64,000 nucleotides of DNA, taken from positions 186,001-250,000 of the forward strand of contig NZ_PDOF01000003.1 in NCBI RefSeq assembly GCF_003226345.1, read 5' to 3'. Below, piece by piece: positions 26,489-35,135 of the stretch. Each line of letters begins with the position of its first letter. Position 1 is the stretch's first letter. The notes beneath the pieces are model-generated. The model was given only the letters and a program-made list of their open reading frames with translations. It did not search any database and had not been told where the DNA came from. Origin of the DNA: Alteribacter lacisalsi. GTDB lineage: Bacteria > Bacillota > Bacilli > Bacillales > Salisediminibacteriaceae. Position numbers and translations under genes: made by a program.

Positions 26489-27838
26489 TTAATAGTTCAG
26501 GTGAGCCAGAGGATTTTCATTCTGTTCCCCGCCCAGAAGAATTGTATTTTTGCTTTCGCCAAGATGTTTTGTCGCGTTGCGTGTATCGTAAACCACCGAA
26601 GCATTATCCACAACGAACTGGTAATCAACCGGCGTATGGTTGGTCGCGATCACGACAAGGTCCGCCTTCTCAAGAGCTTCTTTGGTAAGCTCTACAGAGG
26701 AAACAACCTCGTCACCGTTACGGAACGTTTCCACAAACGGATCATGGAAAGAAAGGGCTGCACCTTTTTCTTCAAGGAGCTTGTAGATTTCTAGTGCCGG
26801 AGATTCACGAAGGTCGTCAATATCCTTCTTGTAGGCTACACCGAGCATCAGGATGTTCGCGTTTTTAATCGATTTTTCCTGGTCGTTCAGTATGTCACCG
26901 ATCTGGGAAAGGACGTAGCGTGGCATGTTGCCGTTAACATCACTCGCAAGTTCGATAAAGCGGTTGTAGAAGTCGAACATTTTCGCCTTCCAGGAAAGGT
27001 ACATCGGGTCAAGCGGGATGCAGTGACCGCCGATTCCCGGTCCCGGATAAAACGGCATGTAGCCGAACGGCTTCGTCGCTGCTGCGTCGATGACTTCCCA
27101 GACGTTGATTCCCATACGGTCACACATGAGGGTAAGTTCATTCACAAGGCCGATGTTCACGCTTCGGAATGTATTTTCAAGGAGCTTCACCATTTCCGCC
27201 ACGTTTGTAGAGCTGACCGGTACAAGGTTTTCAAGGAAGGAACCGTACAGTTCCACACCAAGCTCAAGACAGTCAGGTGTTACCCCGCCGATAACTTTCG
27301 GTGTGTTTTTCGTGTTGAATTCCTTGTTACCCGGGTCTACACGCTCAGGGGAGAAACAGAGGAAGAAGTCTTCTCCTGCTTTGAAGCTTGTCTGTTCTTC
27401 GATTACGTGCTTGATCAGCTCTTCCGTTGTACCGGGGTAGGTTGTGCTCTCAAGTACGATCAGGGTGCCGGATGTCATATGCTTAATGATCTGCTCGACT
27501 ACAGCGTTGATGTAGGAAGCGTCCGGATCTTTTGTTTTGTTCAGTGGCGTCGGCACACAAATGCTGATCGCATCAGCATCTGCCAGGACGGAAAAGTCCG
27601 TTGTCGGAAGCAGGTTGCGGCCGACAAGCTCGGAAAGCTTTTCGCTTTTCACGTCAAGAACGTAGGACTCTTTGTTGTTAAGAGAATCCACTTTTTCGGT
27701 AGACACGTCCACACCGTGAACGATGTGACCCTGTTCGGCGATCTCCACTGCAAGTGGAAGACCGACATAGCCAAGACCGACTACGGCTACTTTTGCATCA
27801 TGGTTGGCAAACTTCTGCTTTAGCTGTTCTTTCATCAT
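26489..27838 (-). CDS. UDP-N-acetylglucosamine/UDP-glucose 6-dehydrogenase-like enzyme
   Basis: 449 residues, NAD-dependent nucleotide-sugar dehydrogenase of the WbpA-like group. It oxidises C6 of a UDP-sugar to the uronic acid. Seen: NAD-binding VAVVGLGYVGLPLAVEIAEQ, the GTLIVLESTTYPGTTEELIK segment, and the catalytic Cys in GPGIGGHCIPLDPMYLS. The C-terminal UDP-binding domain includes LGVAYKKDIDDLRESPAL. Substrate cannot be separated between UDP-GlcNAc and UDP-Glc by eye; the FFLCFSPERVDPGN segment favours the WbpA type. The start overlaps the stop of the wecC-like gene by four bases. Product would feed an acidic surface polymer. Confidence 0.87.
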   Translation of the reverse strand: MMKEQLKQKFANHDAKVAVVGLGYVGLPLAVEIAEQGHIVHGVDVSTEKVDSLNNKESYVLDVKSEKLSELVGRNLLPTTDFSVLADADAISICVPTPLNKTKDPDASYINAVVEQIIKHMTSGTLIVLESTTYPGTTEELIKHVIEEQTSFKAGEDFFLCFSPERVDPGNKEFNTKNTPKVIGGVTPDCLELGVELYGSFLENLVPVSSTNVAEMVKLLENTFRSVNIGLVNELTLMCDRMGINVWEVIDAAATKPFGYMPFYPGPGIGGHCIPLDPMYLSWKAKMFDFYNRFIELASDVNGNMPRYVLSQIGDILNDQEKSIKNANILMLGVAYKKDIDDLRESPALEIYKLLEEKGAALSFHDPFVETFRNGDEVVSSVELTKEALEKADLVVIATNHTPVDYQFVVDNASVVYDTRNATKHLGESKNTILLGGEQNENPLAHLNY

Positions 27839-29130
27839 TTAACTTTATCCCCCAATAAACGGCTCTGCTTTACGCCGATCTGATAGTAGTGAAATCCGTG
27901 CTGACGGATCTGTTTAGCTGTAAACATATTCTTCGCATCAAGTATCATTTTTTGTTCCATCTGCTCGCCTATTGTCGAAAAATCGATTTTACTGAACTGC
28001 TTATGGTTCGTCAGGATCACGAGCATATCCGAGTCGGCTGCTGCCTCTTCAAGAGAGGCGGCCTGATGGGAATACCCTTCCTGCACGTAAGGATCGTATG
28101 TGGAAACGTCATAACCTGCGCGAATCAGTTCATTGACGATCACCAGCGAGGGACTTTCACGGGCATCACCGGTTTCACCTTTATAGGCAAGTCCTAGTAC
28201 CGTGAGTTTTTTCCCTCCGAAGTCATCCATCATTTCCTTCACCCTGTTGACTACCTGAAACGGCGTGTCGTTATTAATATAGCGCGACATTTTGATCAAC
28301 TGGGCTTCTTCCGGTGCAGCTTCAACGAGAAACCATGGATCCACAGCGATACAGTGACCGCCGACGCCCGGTCCAGGCTGATGCAGATTCACTCGGGGAT
28401 GGTAGTTGGCCAGTCGGATTGCCTCCCAGACATCGGCCCCAATCCTCTCTGAAATCCGCGCCAGTTCGTTGGCCAGAGCAATATTCACGTCACGGTACGT
28501 ATTTTCCATCAGCTTGACCATTTCCGCTGTGGCTGCATCTGTATAATGGATGTTTCCTTTTACAAACGAGGCGTAAAGCTCTCCTGCCTTCCTGCCGGAA
28601 ATGTCATTGAAGCCTCCGATAATACGGTCGTTTTCGATCAGTTCCTGAAACAGTTTCCCAGGCATCACCCGTTCCGGTGAATGGGCAAGGTATATATCCT
28701 CCCCTGCCTTAAAGCCTCTCGATTCGACAATCGGCTTCATGACCTTCTCAATCGTCAGCGGCGGTACCGTTGATTCAAGAATTACCACGTTGCCTTTTTC
28801 AAGGAATGGCAGAATCATTTCCGTGGCACTTTCCACGTAGTCCAGATTTGCCCGGTTATCGTCTGTAATCGGTGTCGGTACAGCGATGATAAACGCATCC
28901 GACTTCTCCGGAGCTCGGGAAAAAGTAAAGCTTCCTGATTCAATCACCGTTTTCACTTTCTCCTCAAGACCGGGTTCTTCAATATGGAGTGTTGACTTCT
29001 GATTTAACGCTTCAATCACAGCCGGATTTGTATCCGTACCGTGAACCTGATAGCCGTATTCGGCAAAAGTAATCGCGGTTGGCAGCCCGATATAGCCGAG
29101 TCCCATGACTGTTACTTTCACTCGTTTCAC
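27835..29130 (-). CDS. wecC: UDP-N-acetyl-D-mannosaminuronate dehydrogenase (WecC-like)
   Basis: 431 residues. NAD-binding VTVMGLGYIGLPTAITFAEY, substrate-domain NTYRDVNIALANEL, and the active-site Cys in GPGVGGHCIAVDPWFLVE, a form typical of WecC. It converts UDP-ManNAc to UDP-ManNAcA in two NAD-dependent steps. The needed UDP-GlcNAc 2-epimerase is not in this window, so it must be coded elsewhere. It sits directly beside a second dehydrogenase, so the polymer may carry two different uronic acids. Translationally coupled to the next gene. Confidence 0.85.
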   Translation of the reverse strand: MKRVKVTVMGLGYIGLPTAITFAEYGYQVHGTDTNPAVIEALNQKSTLHIEEPGLEEKVKTVIESGSFTFSRAPEKSDAFIIAVPTPITDDNRANLDYVESATEMILPFLEKGNVVILESTVPPLTIEKVMKPIVESRGFKAGEDIYLAHSPERVMPGKLFQELIENDRIIGGFNDISGRKAGELYASFVKGNIHYTDAATAEMVKLMENTYRDVNIALANELARISERIGADVWEAIRLANYHPRVNLHQPGPGVGGHCIAVDPWFLVEAAPEEAQLIKMSRYINNDTPFQVVNRVKEMMDDFGGKKLTVLGLAYKGETGDARESPSLVIVNELIRAGYDVSTYDPYVQEGYSHQAASLEEAAADSDMLVILTNHKQFSKIDFSTIGEQMEQKMILDAKNMFTAKQIRQHGFHYYQIGVKQSRLLGDKVK

Positions 29131-29141
29131 CTGCCTTTCAT

Positions 29142-29879
29142 TTACTGCTGTTTCTTCGCTTTCTCAGCTTTCATAAATTCGTTATATTGCGGCAGCACAT
29201 CCTTCGTGCTGCCGACTGCTTTCTGTTCACCTTTATGGATCCAGACGACCCGCTCGCAGATTTCTTTTACGAGACCTGCGGAGTGGGTAACAAGAATAAC
29301 GGTCCGGTCCTGACGGATTTTCTCCAGAATCGTTTCCTTCGATTTTTCCTTGAACTGCTGGTCGCCGACCCCTAGAATTTCATCGATGAGAAGGATGTCG
29401 GGATCAAGCGTAATAGCAGTGGAAAAAGCAAGTCTTGCCTTCATACCGGAAGAGTATGTACGCACCGGCTTATAAACGAAATTACCGATATCCGCATAAT
29501 CAAGAATCTCCTCGAGTTTCTCGTCAATTTTTTTCTTTGACTGGCCGAGAAACAGACCATTTAGGTAAATGTTGTCGATTCCCGACAGTTCAGGGTCAAA
29601 CCCGGCGCCGAGAGACAAAAGGACAGGGGTCTGCTGGTGGAGTCTGACGGAGCCTTCATCCGGTTCTATCAGTCCGCTCAGAATTTTCAGGAGTGTCGAT
29701 TTTCCTGATCCGTTCCGGCCGATAATCCCAAGCACTTCTCCTTTGTGGACATCAAAGCTGATATCCCTAAGCGCCTGGTAGTCTCCACCCTTGTCCTTTC
29801 GCAGGTTCATAAAGGTCGTTTTCTTTTCCGGATAGGAAACGGATATATGATCAATTTCAATAACTTTTTCAATGCTCAT
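29142..29879 (-). CDS. Polysaccharide/teichoic acid ABC transporter ATPase (TagH/Wzt/KpsT type)
   Basis: 245 residues: Walker A GIIGRNGSGKSTLLKI, Q-loop TPVLLSLGAGFD, signature YSSGMKARLAFS, Walker B DPDILLIDEILGVGD and the switch His in VTHSAG. It powers export of a lipid-linked glycan. It lacks the long C-terminal extension of B. subtilis TagH and any Wzt-like carbohydrate-binding domain, so terminal-residue recognition is unlikely to reside here. It follows the permease gene by one base and precedes wecC by 11 bases. Confidence 0.9.
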   Translation of the reverse strand: MSIEKVIEIDHISVSYPEKKTTFMNLRKDKGGDYQALRDISFDVHKGEVLGIIGRNGSGKSTLLKILSGLIEPDEGSVRLHQQTPVLLSLGAGFDPELSGIDNIYLNGLFLGQSKKKIDEKLEEILDYADIGNFVYKPVRTYSSGMKARLAFSTAITLDPDILLIDEILGVGDQQFKEKSKETILEKIRQDRTVILVTHSAGLVKEICERVVWIHKGEQKAVGSTKDVLPQYNEFMKAEKAKKQQ

Positions 29880-29880
29880 A

Positions 29881-30666
29881 TTAAATCACCTTGGCATAAT
29901 GTTTCTCATTTTTTCGAATCACGGACAGGGAAACAAGGTTCACCAGCAATGATATGGCGAGTATAATCAGCAGAATTCCCCACATCGGCGGTTCACCGTA
30001 CATCAGTACATTCCGGTACGACACGATAATCGAGACGAGCGGATTGAAGTAAAAATACGTGACAAGTGCTTCCGGAATCCGGTCGAGCGAGTAAAGCACC
30101 GGTGACAGATAAAGCAGCATCCGGGCCACGTACTGCATCATGTTTTTAATATCCTTAAAGAACACACCGAGGTGCGCAAGGATGAACATAGCGCTCAAAA
30201 GCATAATTCCCTGAATGAGTACAATCACGAAAAACAGGCCTGCGTACGGCGTAAAATCGATGCCATAGAAAATAAGAAACAGAACCATCAGTGCCGTACT
30301 GATCAGAAACTTGATCGTGTTTGCGATAAACCTCACAAACACAAATATGGTCTTTGGCACGTAGATCTGCTGAAGAATCTTCGCTTTACCTGTTATCGCT
30401 GTTGTCGCATCCACAAAACAGGTCATCGTCCACTTCAGCGGGATCAGTCCGACAAACAGAAACGGCGCGTAGTCCGGTCCTCCGCGCTCGAGAATGATAT
30501 GCACGAGAAGGTAGAAAATGGCCATATAAAGTATCGGATCAAGCAGCCACCATAGTATCCCGAGATAGGTCCGGGAACTCTGGGACTTGAAATCGCTGAT
30601 GATGAGATAGTAGATGAGATCTTTGAACGTTCGTAATTCCTTAAAAAAACTTACATATGTCTGCAT
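29881..30666 (-). CDS. Polysaccharide/teichoic acid ABC transporter permease (TagG-like)
   Basis: 261 residues, six membrane segments, ABC-2 type. Seen are YLIISDFKSQSSRTYLGILW near the start, GLIPLKWTMTCFVDATTAIT and the late segment LLYLSPVLYSLDRIPEAL. These match TagG/KpsM/Wzm exporters that move undecaprenyl-linked polymers across the membrane. First gene of a five-gene operon with a -10 box about 80 bases upstream. AGGAG is 9 bases before the ATG. Confidence 0.9.
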   Translation of the reverse strand: MQTYVSFFKELRTFKDLIYYLIISDFKSQSSRTYLGILWWLLDPILYMAIFYLLVHIILERGGPDYAPFLFVGLIPLKWTMTCFVDATTAITGKAKILQQIYVPKTIFVFVRFIANTIKFLISTALMVLFLIFYGIDFTPYAGLFFVIVLIQGIMLLSAMFILAHLGVFFKDIKNMMQYVARMLLYLSPVLYSLDRIPEALVTYFYFNPLVSIIVSYRNVLMYGEPPMWGILLIILAISLLVNLVSLSVIRKNEKHYAKVI

Positions 30667-30745
30667 GTTGACTGACTCCTGTACAAATAAAATACCGACA
30701 CTTCATTTTACTAAATCAGACAATGTTCGTCTATTGCCCTTGTAC

Positions 30746-30751
30746 ATTATA
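30746..30751 (-). promoter_or_regulatory. Probable -10 box of the polymer export operon
   Basis: A perfect TATAAT on the minus strand, preceded by TGC; the -35 region is weak (no good TTGACA at 16-18 bases). Confidence 0.45.
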
Positions 30752-30984
30752 GCATTTTATGACGAATAAACAGAGACACCTTTCACGGAATGTTATGGGA
30801 AAATCTCTGAATATATAACGGAGCGGTTACAACTGTCTCCCTACACTGTCGGCAGCCGCAGGAAAAGGTTTCATAGGATTTAAGGGCGATTGTTCCAGTG
30901 AGGCAGCGGAAAGGCTAACATACCTTCTCTTAAAATCCGGCCTAAAGCCCTCCGGCCCCCCACCCACTGCGGTCTGCCTAATGA

Positions 30985-31018
30985 AAGCCGGACGGGCAGC
31001 CTTTGTCCCGTCCGGCTT
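30985..31018 (-). terminator. Hairpin terminator of the LRR/CotH gene
   Basis: AGCCGGACGGG and CCCGTCCGGCT form a perfect 11-bp stem about 60 bases past the stop codon; the tail on the minus strand is only TTTCATT, so strength is uncertain. Confidence 0.6.
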
Positions 31019-31080
31019 CAGTATTATTTTTTCTGCAGTTTTGAATCACGAAGCACTTCCATCAAATCCCTGTACTCCAC

Positions 31081-34000
31081 TTAATTCAAACTGGAAAAAC
31101 GCTCCTTCTCAAATTGAGGAGTTAACGTCAAATCTCCATCCAGGACAATTTCCACTGTGTCTCTGTCCGAATCCACCGCTTCACCCCAGCCGGTGAACCT
31201 GTAGCCTTCTGCCGGTTCTGCCCTGACTGTAAGTGGAACATCGTTAAAATAGGTTCCCGTCCAGTCATCCGGATCACCGATCCCCGGAACACTTTCATCG
31301 ATGGCAAGCGTGTTTATATGCACGGTTCCTTTATCACTTTCATAGTTCACGCTAATATCCGACGTGCCGCTAAGGTCAAAATGCTCCGTCACGTGTTCAC
31401 GCTGGTATTCAGGACGTGCCAGGACATAGTCTTCAATGTAACCGACCATTTCCTCCCACGCTTCCTTGGAATCAGGATAGCTCCAGCGGTGAAGATGCTC
31501 TTCAATCTCCGGCTCGATCGCTGTAGCTGTGGAGGCAAGGTGCTCCTGTGCACGTTCTTCTTCAAAGGAGGAATTCAGTTCATCGGCCATTCTGTTAATA
31601 AAGTCGTTTCTGAACTCATCGCTTTCCAGGAGTGAGCGGAACAGCAGAGTCGCCCAGGCACGTTCCCCTTCCCAAAGGTCCGGATGGGTTGCCCGGTTAA
31701 GCGTGTTGTGAGCCGGGTTCCGTTCACCTGTATCCTCTGCCAGCGCTGCTCCGGTGCCACCGAAGGCATCCAGATCAAAAACAAGCCAGCGCCAGCGTCC
31801 GTCATGACCGTAAGGGGCATCCGGTTCGTATTCTTCCGTGTTTTTACGCCACATCCTCAGATTGTTATGAGGCCAGTCGACGTTGGCGTAGTAAATCTGT
31901 GCAACGTTGTATTCAATAAAGTTTTCCACGTCCATCATCGTATGAACCTGCTCGTACATCTCCGGATCATTCATATCGTTTTCTTCCACAAAAGCCATCA
32001 TGTTGTCAAAGTGTTCACTGTCATCTTTATGGCCGTGGTAAATATCAGAGTTGTTTTCAAGGATTACAGAATCCTCACGGTCCAGGTCGTAAACCGTTTC
32101 AAGATAGTGATGATCCAGTCGCTCCCGGAGATTCTGAATCCCCCAGTATTCGCCGTTCAGGAAAACAACCGTCGGCTGATAGGCCTGAGTATCCAGATCG
32201 GAATGACTGATCAGACCCTGGGCAAATCCGTCAAGAAGCATCGTTTTGCCCCACTCGTTACCGGAGTTTCTGAGGAGCAGGCGGTTAAACACGGTCTGAT
32301 CGTACCCATCAAAAAATGGATAGACAAAGTTGCTCTCCCCGTATTCGCCTCTCGAGTAAAGACGCAGTGTTTTCTGAGGCTCCGACCGGGAGGCGTTGCC
32401 GTGAATACGAATGCCTACATTCTGTTTAAACCCGAGCTCCCCTTCAGGTGTGAAATACTCCATCGAGACGCTTCCATTCACGCCTTCGACTTCTTCCTCC
32501 ATTTCCTGGAGACCCAGTTCAGCAAGCGTTTCCTCAAGCGGGATCGTCACACGTCTTGTAATTTCATTATAAGTGGCAAAAAGAAGCGTGTAGCCTTCCG
32601 GTGTTTCCTGAATCGCCTGTGCAAGCCGGTCGCTTTCCTCTACTACATCGTGCGTATCAAATGTGTCTGCATCTACAAATTCTTCATTTTCATCAAGTCT
32701 TACAAGCCCGATTCCCCGGGTCGGTTCAAGCAATGTCTCCCCGTCCACACGAATATAACGGTCTTCACCGTCATGGATCGTACTTCTGCCAGTTGAGCGG
32801 ATTTCCACTTCCCTGCCGCCTTCTGTAGTAAACGAAGCTTCCGTAAAAGCATCATCGCCGATATCCGAGCTCTCCTCTTCATAGACAATGCCGCTCTTTT
32901 TTACGGCCGCATGCCAGGCAGCCTGGTGATTCCAGCCTGTCCGGATAACATTCGCCGGTTCGGGACGCTCCCAGAGACGACCGCTGTTTTCGTAAAGGGG
33001 AAACCGGTAGATCCCTTTTTCATCCCCGAAAACCTGGTCACTTTCGAAGGAAAGAGACACAACAGGCAGATCATAGCGCTCTGCAGCATTTTCGCCTACG
33101 AAGTACGTATTCGAAATCGTATCCTGCATTTCACCGTTCACCATTTCCGCCACTCTGACATTCGTGCCTTTAAACACATTTCCCTGCGGCGCACGCCATG
33201 GGTTTCTGGCATCCGATGGGTTTGTCACAATCTCGGAAAGGACATTTGGCTCATCAGAGCGGTCTTCAATTGCAATCGGTTCCTCATACTTAAACGTGTT
33301 TTCACTGTTTTCGTAAGGATCCGGGTCCGAGCCATCAAGAGTATAGTAATACTCACCATCTCCTGATGGGGAGGCAATGGAGAGCTCAAAAGGCTCGTTA
33401 TGGAACCCGCCGGTATGAGATAATATTGGAGGCAGTCTGTCCAGATCCGTTTCCTCAATCTGTTCAAAATAAAATGCGATCGGGGAATAATCATCAATCG
33501 GATTTCCGTCAAGATAGAGGCGCTCACGAAGCGCATTCAGATGACGGAGCGGTTCAATTGACTGAATCCGGTTAAAACGGGCGTTCAGATCCCTAAGCTC
33601 CGAAAAATTCTCAAGAGGAGACAAATCACCAATCCGGTTTTCTCTGATGTTCAGGTGCTGGATGGTTGTCAGGTTCTGAATTGGAGTCATGTCTTCAATC
33701 TCATTTCCCCTGACGTTCAAGTCAATTAAGTATTCGGCGTTGCGAATCGGTCCCAAGTCAGTAATACGGTTGTCCCTGAGATCGAGAACTTCCAGACCAT
33801 GAAGCCGGAACAGTTCACTGATATCCTCAATATCGTTATCCCTGAGGTCCAGTTCCCGCAGATTCGTAAATCGGTCCATTCCACTCAGATCTTCAATTCC
33901 GTATCCCCTGAGACTGATTTCCTCAATACCGTGCAGCTGATCAGCCGTTATTTCACCATGAGGCTGATCAAGATAGTCCCTTACCGCCTGTTCAAGACGG

Positions 34001-34107
34001 TCATCGTTAAAGATGTTTCCTGCGGACAAAACAAAAGCCAGACTCCAAGTGACAAAGAGTGCCGGCACCATAATCAGTAAAAAAAGCAGCCATTTATTCC
34101 TTTTCAT
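31081..34107 (-). CDS. Secreted LRR/CotH protein with an ILEI-like domain inserted in the CotH domain
   Basis: 1008 residues. N-terminal membrane/signal segment (about 5-28); six internalin-like LRR turns (about 70-205, such as LDLRDNDIEDISELFRLHGL); a chitobiase-C/FN3-like domain (about 226-335, YYYTLDGSDPDPY); first part of CotH (about 343-400, PVVSLSFESDQVFGDEKGIY). An inserted region (about 415-537) holds TRGIGLVRLDENEEFVDADT, FDTHD and EGYTLLFATYNE, the pattern of ILEI/FAM3-type domains. CotH then resumes (about 550-880: GIRIHGNASRSEPQKTLRLY, LVFDLDAFGG). A repeat-like C-terminal domain (EPAEGYRFTGWGE) ends the protein. CotH proteins can be secreted kinases; ILEI-like stem domains bind sugars in POMGnT1. 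It diverges from VTC and DUF4956 genes. GGGAGG is close to the ATG and a good promoter lies upstream. Confidence 0.8.
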   Translation of the reverse strand: MKRNKWLLFLLIMVPALFVTWSLAFVLSAGNIFNDDRLEQAVRDYLDQPHGEITADQLHGIEEISLRGYGIEDLSGMDRFTNLRELDLRDNDIEDISELFRLHGLEVLDLRDNRITDLGPIRNAEYLIDLNVRGNEIEDMTPIQNLTTIQHLNIRENRIGDLSPLENFSELRDLNARFNRIQSIEPLRHLNALRERLYLDGNPIDDYSPIAFYFEQIEETDLDRLPPILSHTGGFHNEPFELSIASPSGDGEYYYTLDGSDPDPYENSENTFKYEEPIAIEDRSDEPNVLSEIVTNPSDARNPWRAPQGNVFKGTNVRVAEMVNGEMQDTISNTYFVGENAAERYDLPVVSLSFESDQVFGDEKGIYRFPLYENSGRLWERPEPANVIRTGWNHQAAWHAAVKKSGIVYEEESSDIGDDAFTEASFTTEGGREVEIRSTGRSTIHDGEDRYIRVDGETLLEPTRGIGLVRLDENEEFVDADTFDTHDVVEESDRLAQAIQETPEGYTLLFATYNEITRRVTIPLEETLAELGLQEMEEEVEGVNGSVSMEYFTPEGELGFKQNVGIRIHGNASRSEPQKTLRLYSRGEYGESNFVYPFFDGYDQTVFNRLLLRNSGNEWGKTMLLDGFAQGLISHSDLDTQAYQPTVVFLNGEYWGIQNLRERLDHHYLETVYDLDREDSVILENNSDIYHGHKDDSEHFDNMMAFVEENDMNDPEMYEQVHTMMDVENFIEYNVAQIYYANVDWPHNNLRMWRKNTEEYEPDAPYGHDGRWRWLVFDLDAFGGTGAALAEDTGERNPAHNTLNRATHPDLWEGERAWATLLFRSLLESDEFRNDFINRMADELNSSFEEERAQEHLASTATAIEPEIEEHLHRWSYPDSKEAWEEMVGYIEDYVLARPEYQREHVTEHFDLSGTSDISVNYESDKGTVHINTLAIDESVPGIGDPDDWTGTYFNDVPLTVRAEPAEGYRFTGWGEAVDSDRDTVEIVLDGDLTLTPQFEKERFSSLN

Positions 34108-34166
34108 GTTACCTCCCGCATGTTTAGTCAGGATGAATATACCCGGATTGCATAAACAATGAAACT

Positions 34167-34195
34167 ATTATAAAATACAATATAATTGTTTACAA
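34167..34195 (-). promoter_or_regulatory. Sigma-A promoter of the LRR/CotH gene
   Basis: On the minus strand TTGTAA, 17 bases, TATAAT, about 60 bases before the ATG at 34107. Confidence 0.65.
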
Positions 34196-34346
34196 TATCT
34201 TTACCAAAGGGTAAAGAAAACTAAATATTTTAAATCGATTATGCAAGCATTCCGGGCTGCCCGTCCCAAAGCGCAATTGTAATACCGGACAGGCCCTGCT
34301 GGTGCTTGTTTTTACGTGTTTATCTGTCAGAACAGGAGGTGCCGAA

Positions 34347-35102
34347 ATGGTCAAAGAGATCTTCAGCCGGTACGAAGTAAAATACCTGCTTCCTTACGAG
34401 CTGTATGAAAAGCTCGAAAAGGAACTTCATAAAAAAATGAAACTGGACTCCTATGCCAATGAAGACGGCCGGTATTCCATTATCAGTCTGTATTTTGATT
34501 CCCCTGACAAAAAGATCTACTACGAAACCCGCAACAAAGCCCGTTTCCGCCAGAAGCTCCGCCTTCGGATATACGATACTGCCAGCCTGGATGACTACGC
34601 TTTTTTTGAGGTAAAGAAAAAATATAAAAAGCGCACGTTCAAGCGCCGGACAAATATCAGACTCCGGGATGCCTACCGGTACCTTTCCGGTCAGGAAACA
34701 GATATGAACAAACTGGATATATCCAACAGCCAGATTTTTAAGGAAATTGAGTTCTTTAAAAATCAGTACAACCTTCATCCGGAAAACGTCGTCAGCTATG
34801 AACGACAGGCATTTGTAGGGATCGATGATCCGGATCTGCGGGTGACTTTCGACTTTAACCTGAAATGCCGCGGGGACGATCTACGGATCGAAAACGGGGC
34901 TTACGGCACTTTCTTTACAGATCCGAACCTCGTTATCCTTGAAGTCAAAGTCAACCACAGTGTGCCGCTCTGGCTTTCAAGAGTGCTGAGCGAGCTTGGA
35001 TGTGAAAAGAAAAGCGTATCAAAATTCTGCACCAGCGCCGATGTTCTGAGTGAAGAGGACGACATCGGCAAAGACGACGGCAAACAGTCGATCATCGTCT
35101 AA
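34347..35102 (+). CDS. VTC-domain protein (polyphosphate polymerase-like)
   Basis: 251 residues, essentially one VTC tunnel domain. Seen are FSRYEVKYLLP at the start, SLYFDSPDKKIYYETRNKAR, KLRLRIYD and FFEVKKKYKKR with the basic residues that line the tunnel, VSYERQAF and LVILEVKVNH near the end. In yeast Vtc4 this fold makes polyphosphate from ATP; in bacteria the activity of these short members is mostly untested. AGGAGG at 34334-34339 lies 7 bases before the ATG at 34347, so the longer frame to 34302 is rejected. It is followed after 33 bases by a DUF4956 membrane protein, a common pairing. Confidence 0.85.
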   Translation: MVKEIFSRYEVKYLLPYELYEKLEKELHKKMKLDSYANEDGRYSIISLYFDSPDKKIYYETRNKARFRQKLRLRIYDTASLDDYAFFEVKKKYKKRTFKRRTNIRLRDAYRYLSGQETDMNKLDISNSQIFKEIEFFKNQYNLHPENVVSYERQAFVGIDDPDLRVTFDFNLKCRGDDLRIENGAYGTFFTDPNLVILEVKVNHSVPLWLSRVLSELGCEKKSVSKFCTSADVLSEEDDIGKDDGKQSIIV

Positions 35103-35135
35103 ACATAAGTCTTTAACAGTATAGGGAGATGCACA

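Larger units (their letters stand above)
30667..31080. other. Upstream region of the export operon
   Basis: Contains the -10 candidate at 30746-30751 and, at the far end, the terminator of the LRR/CotH gene. No riboswitch or ORF was recognised in the roughly 230 bases between them. Confidence 0.45.
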
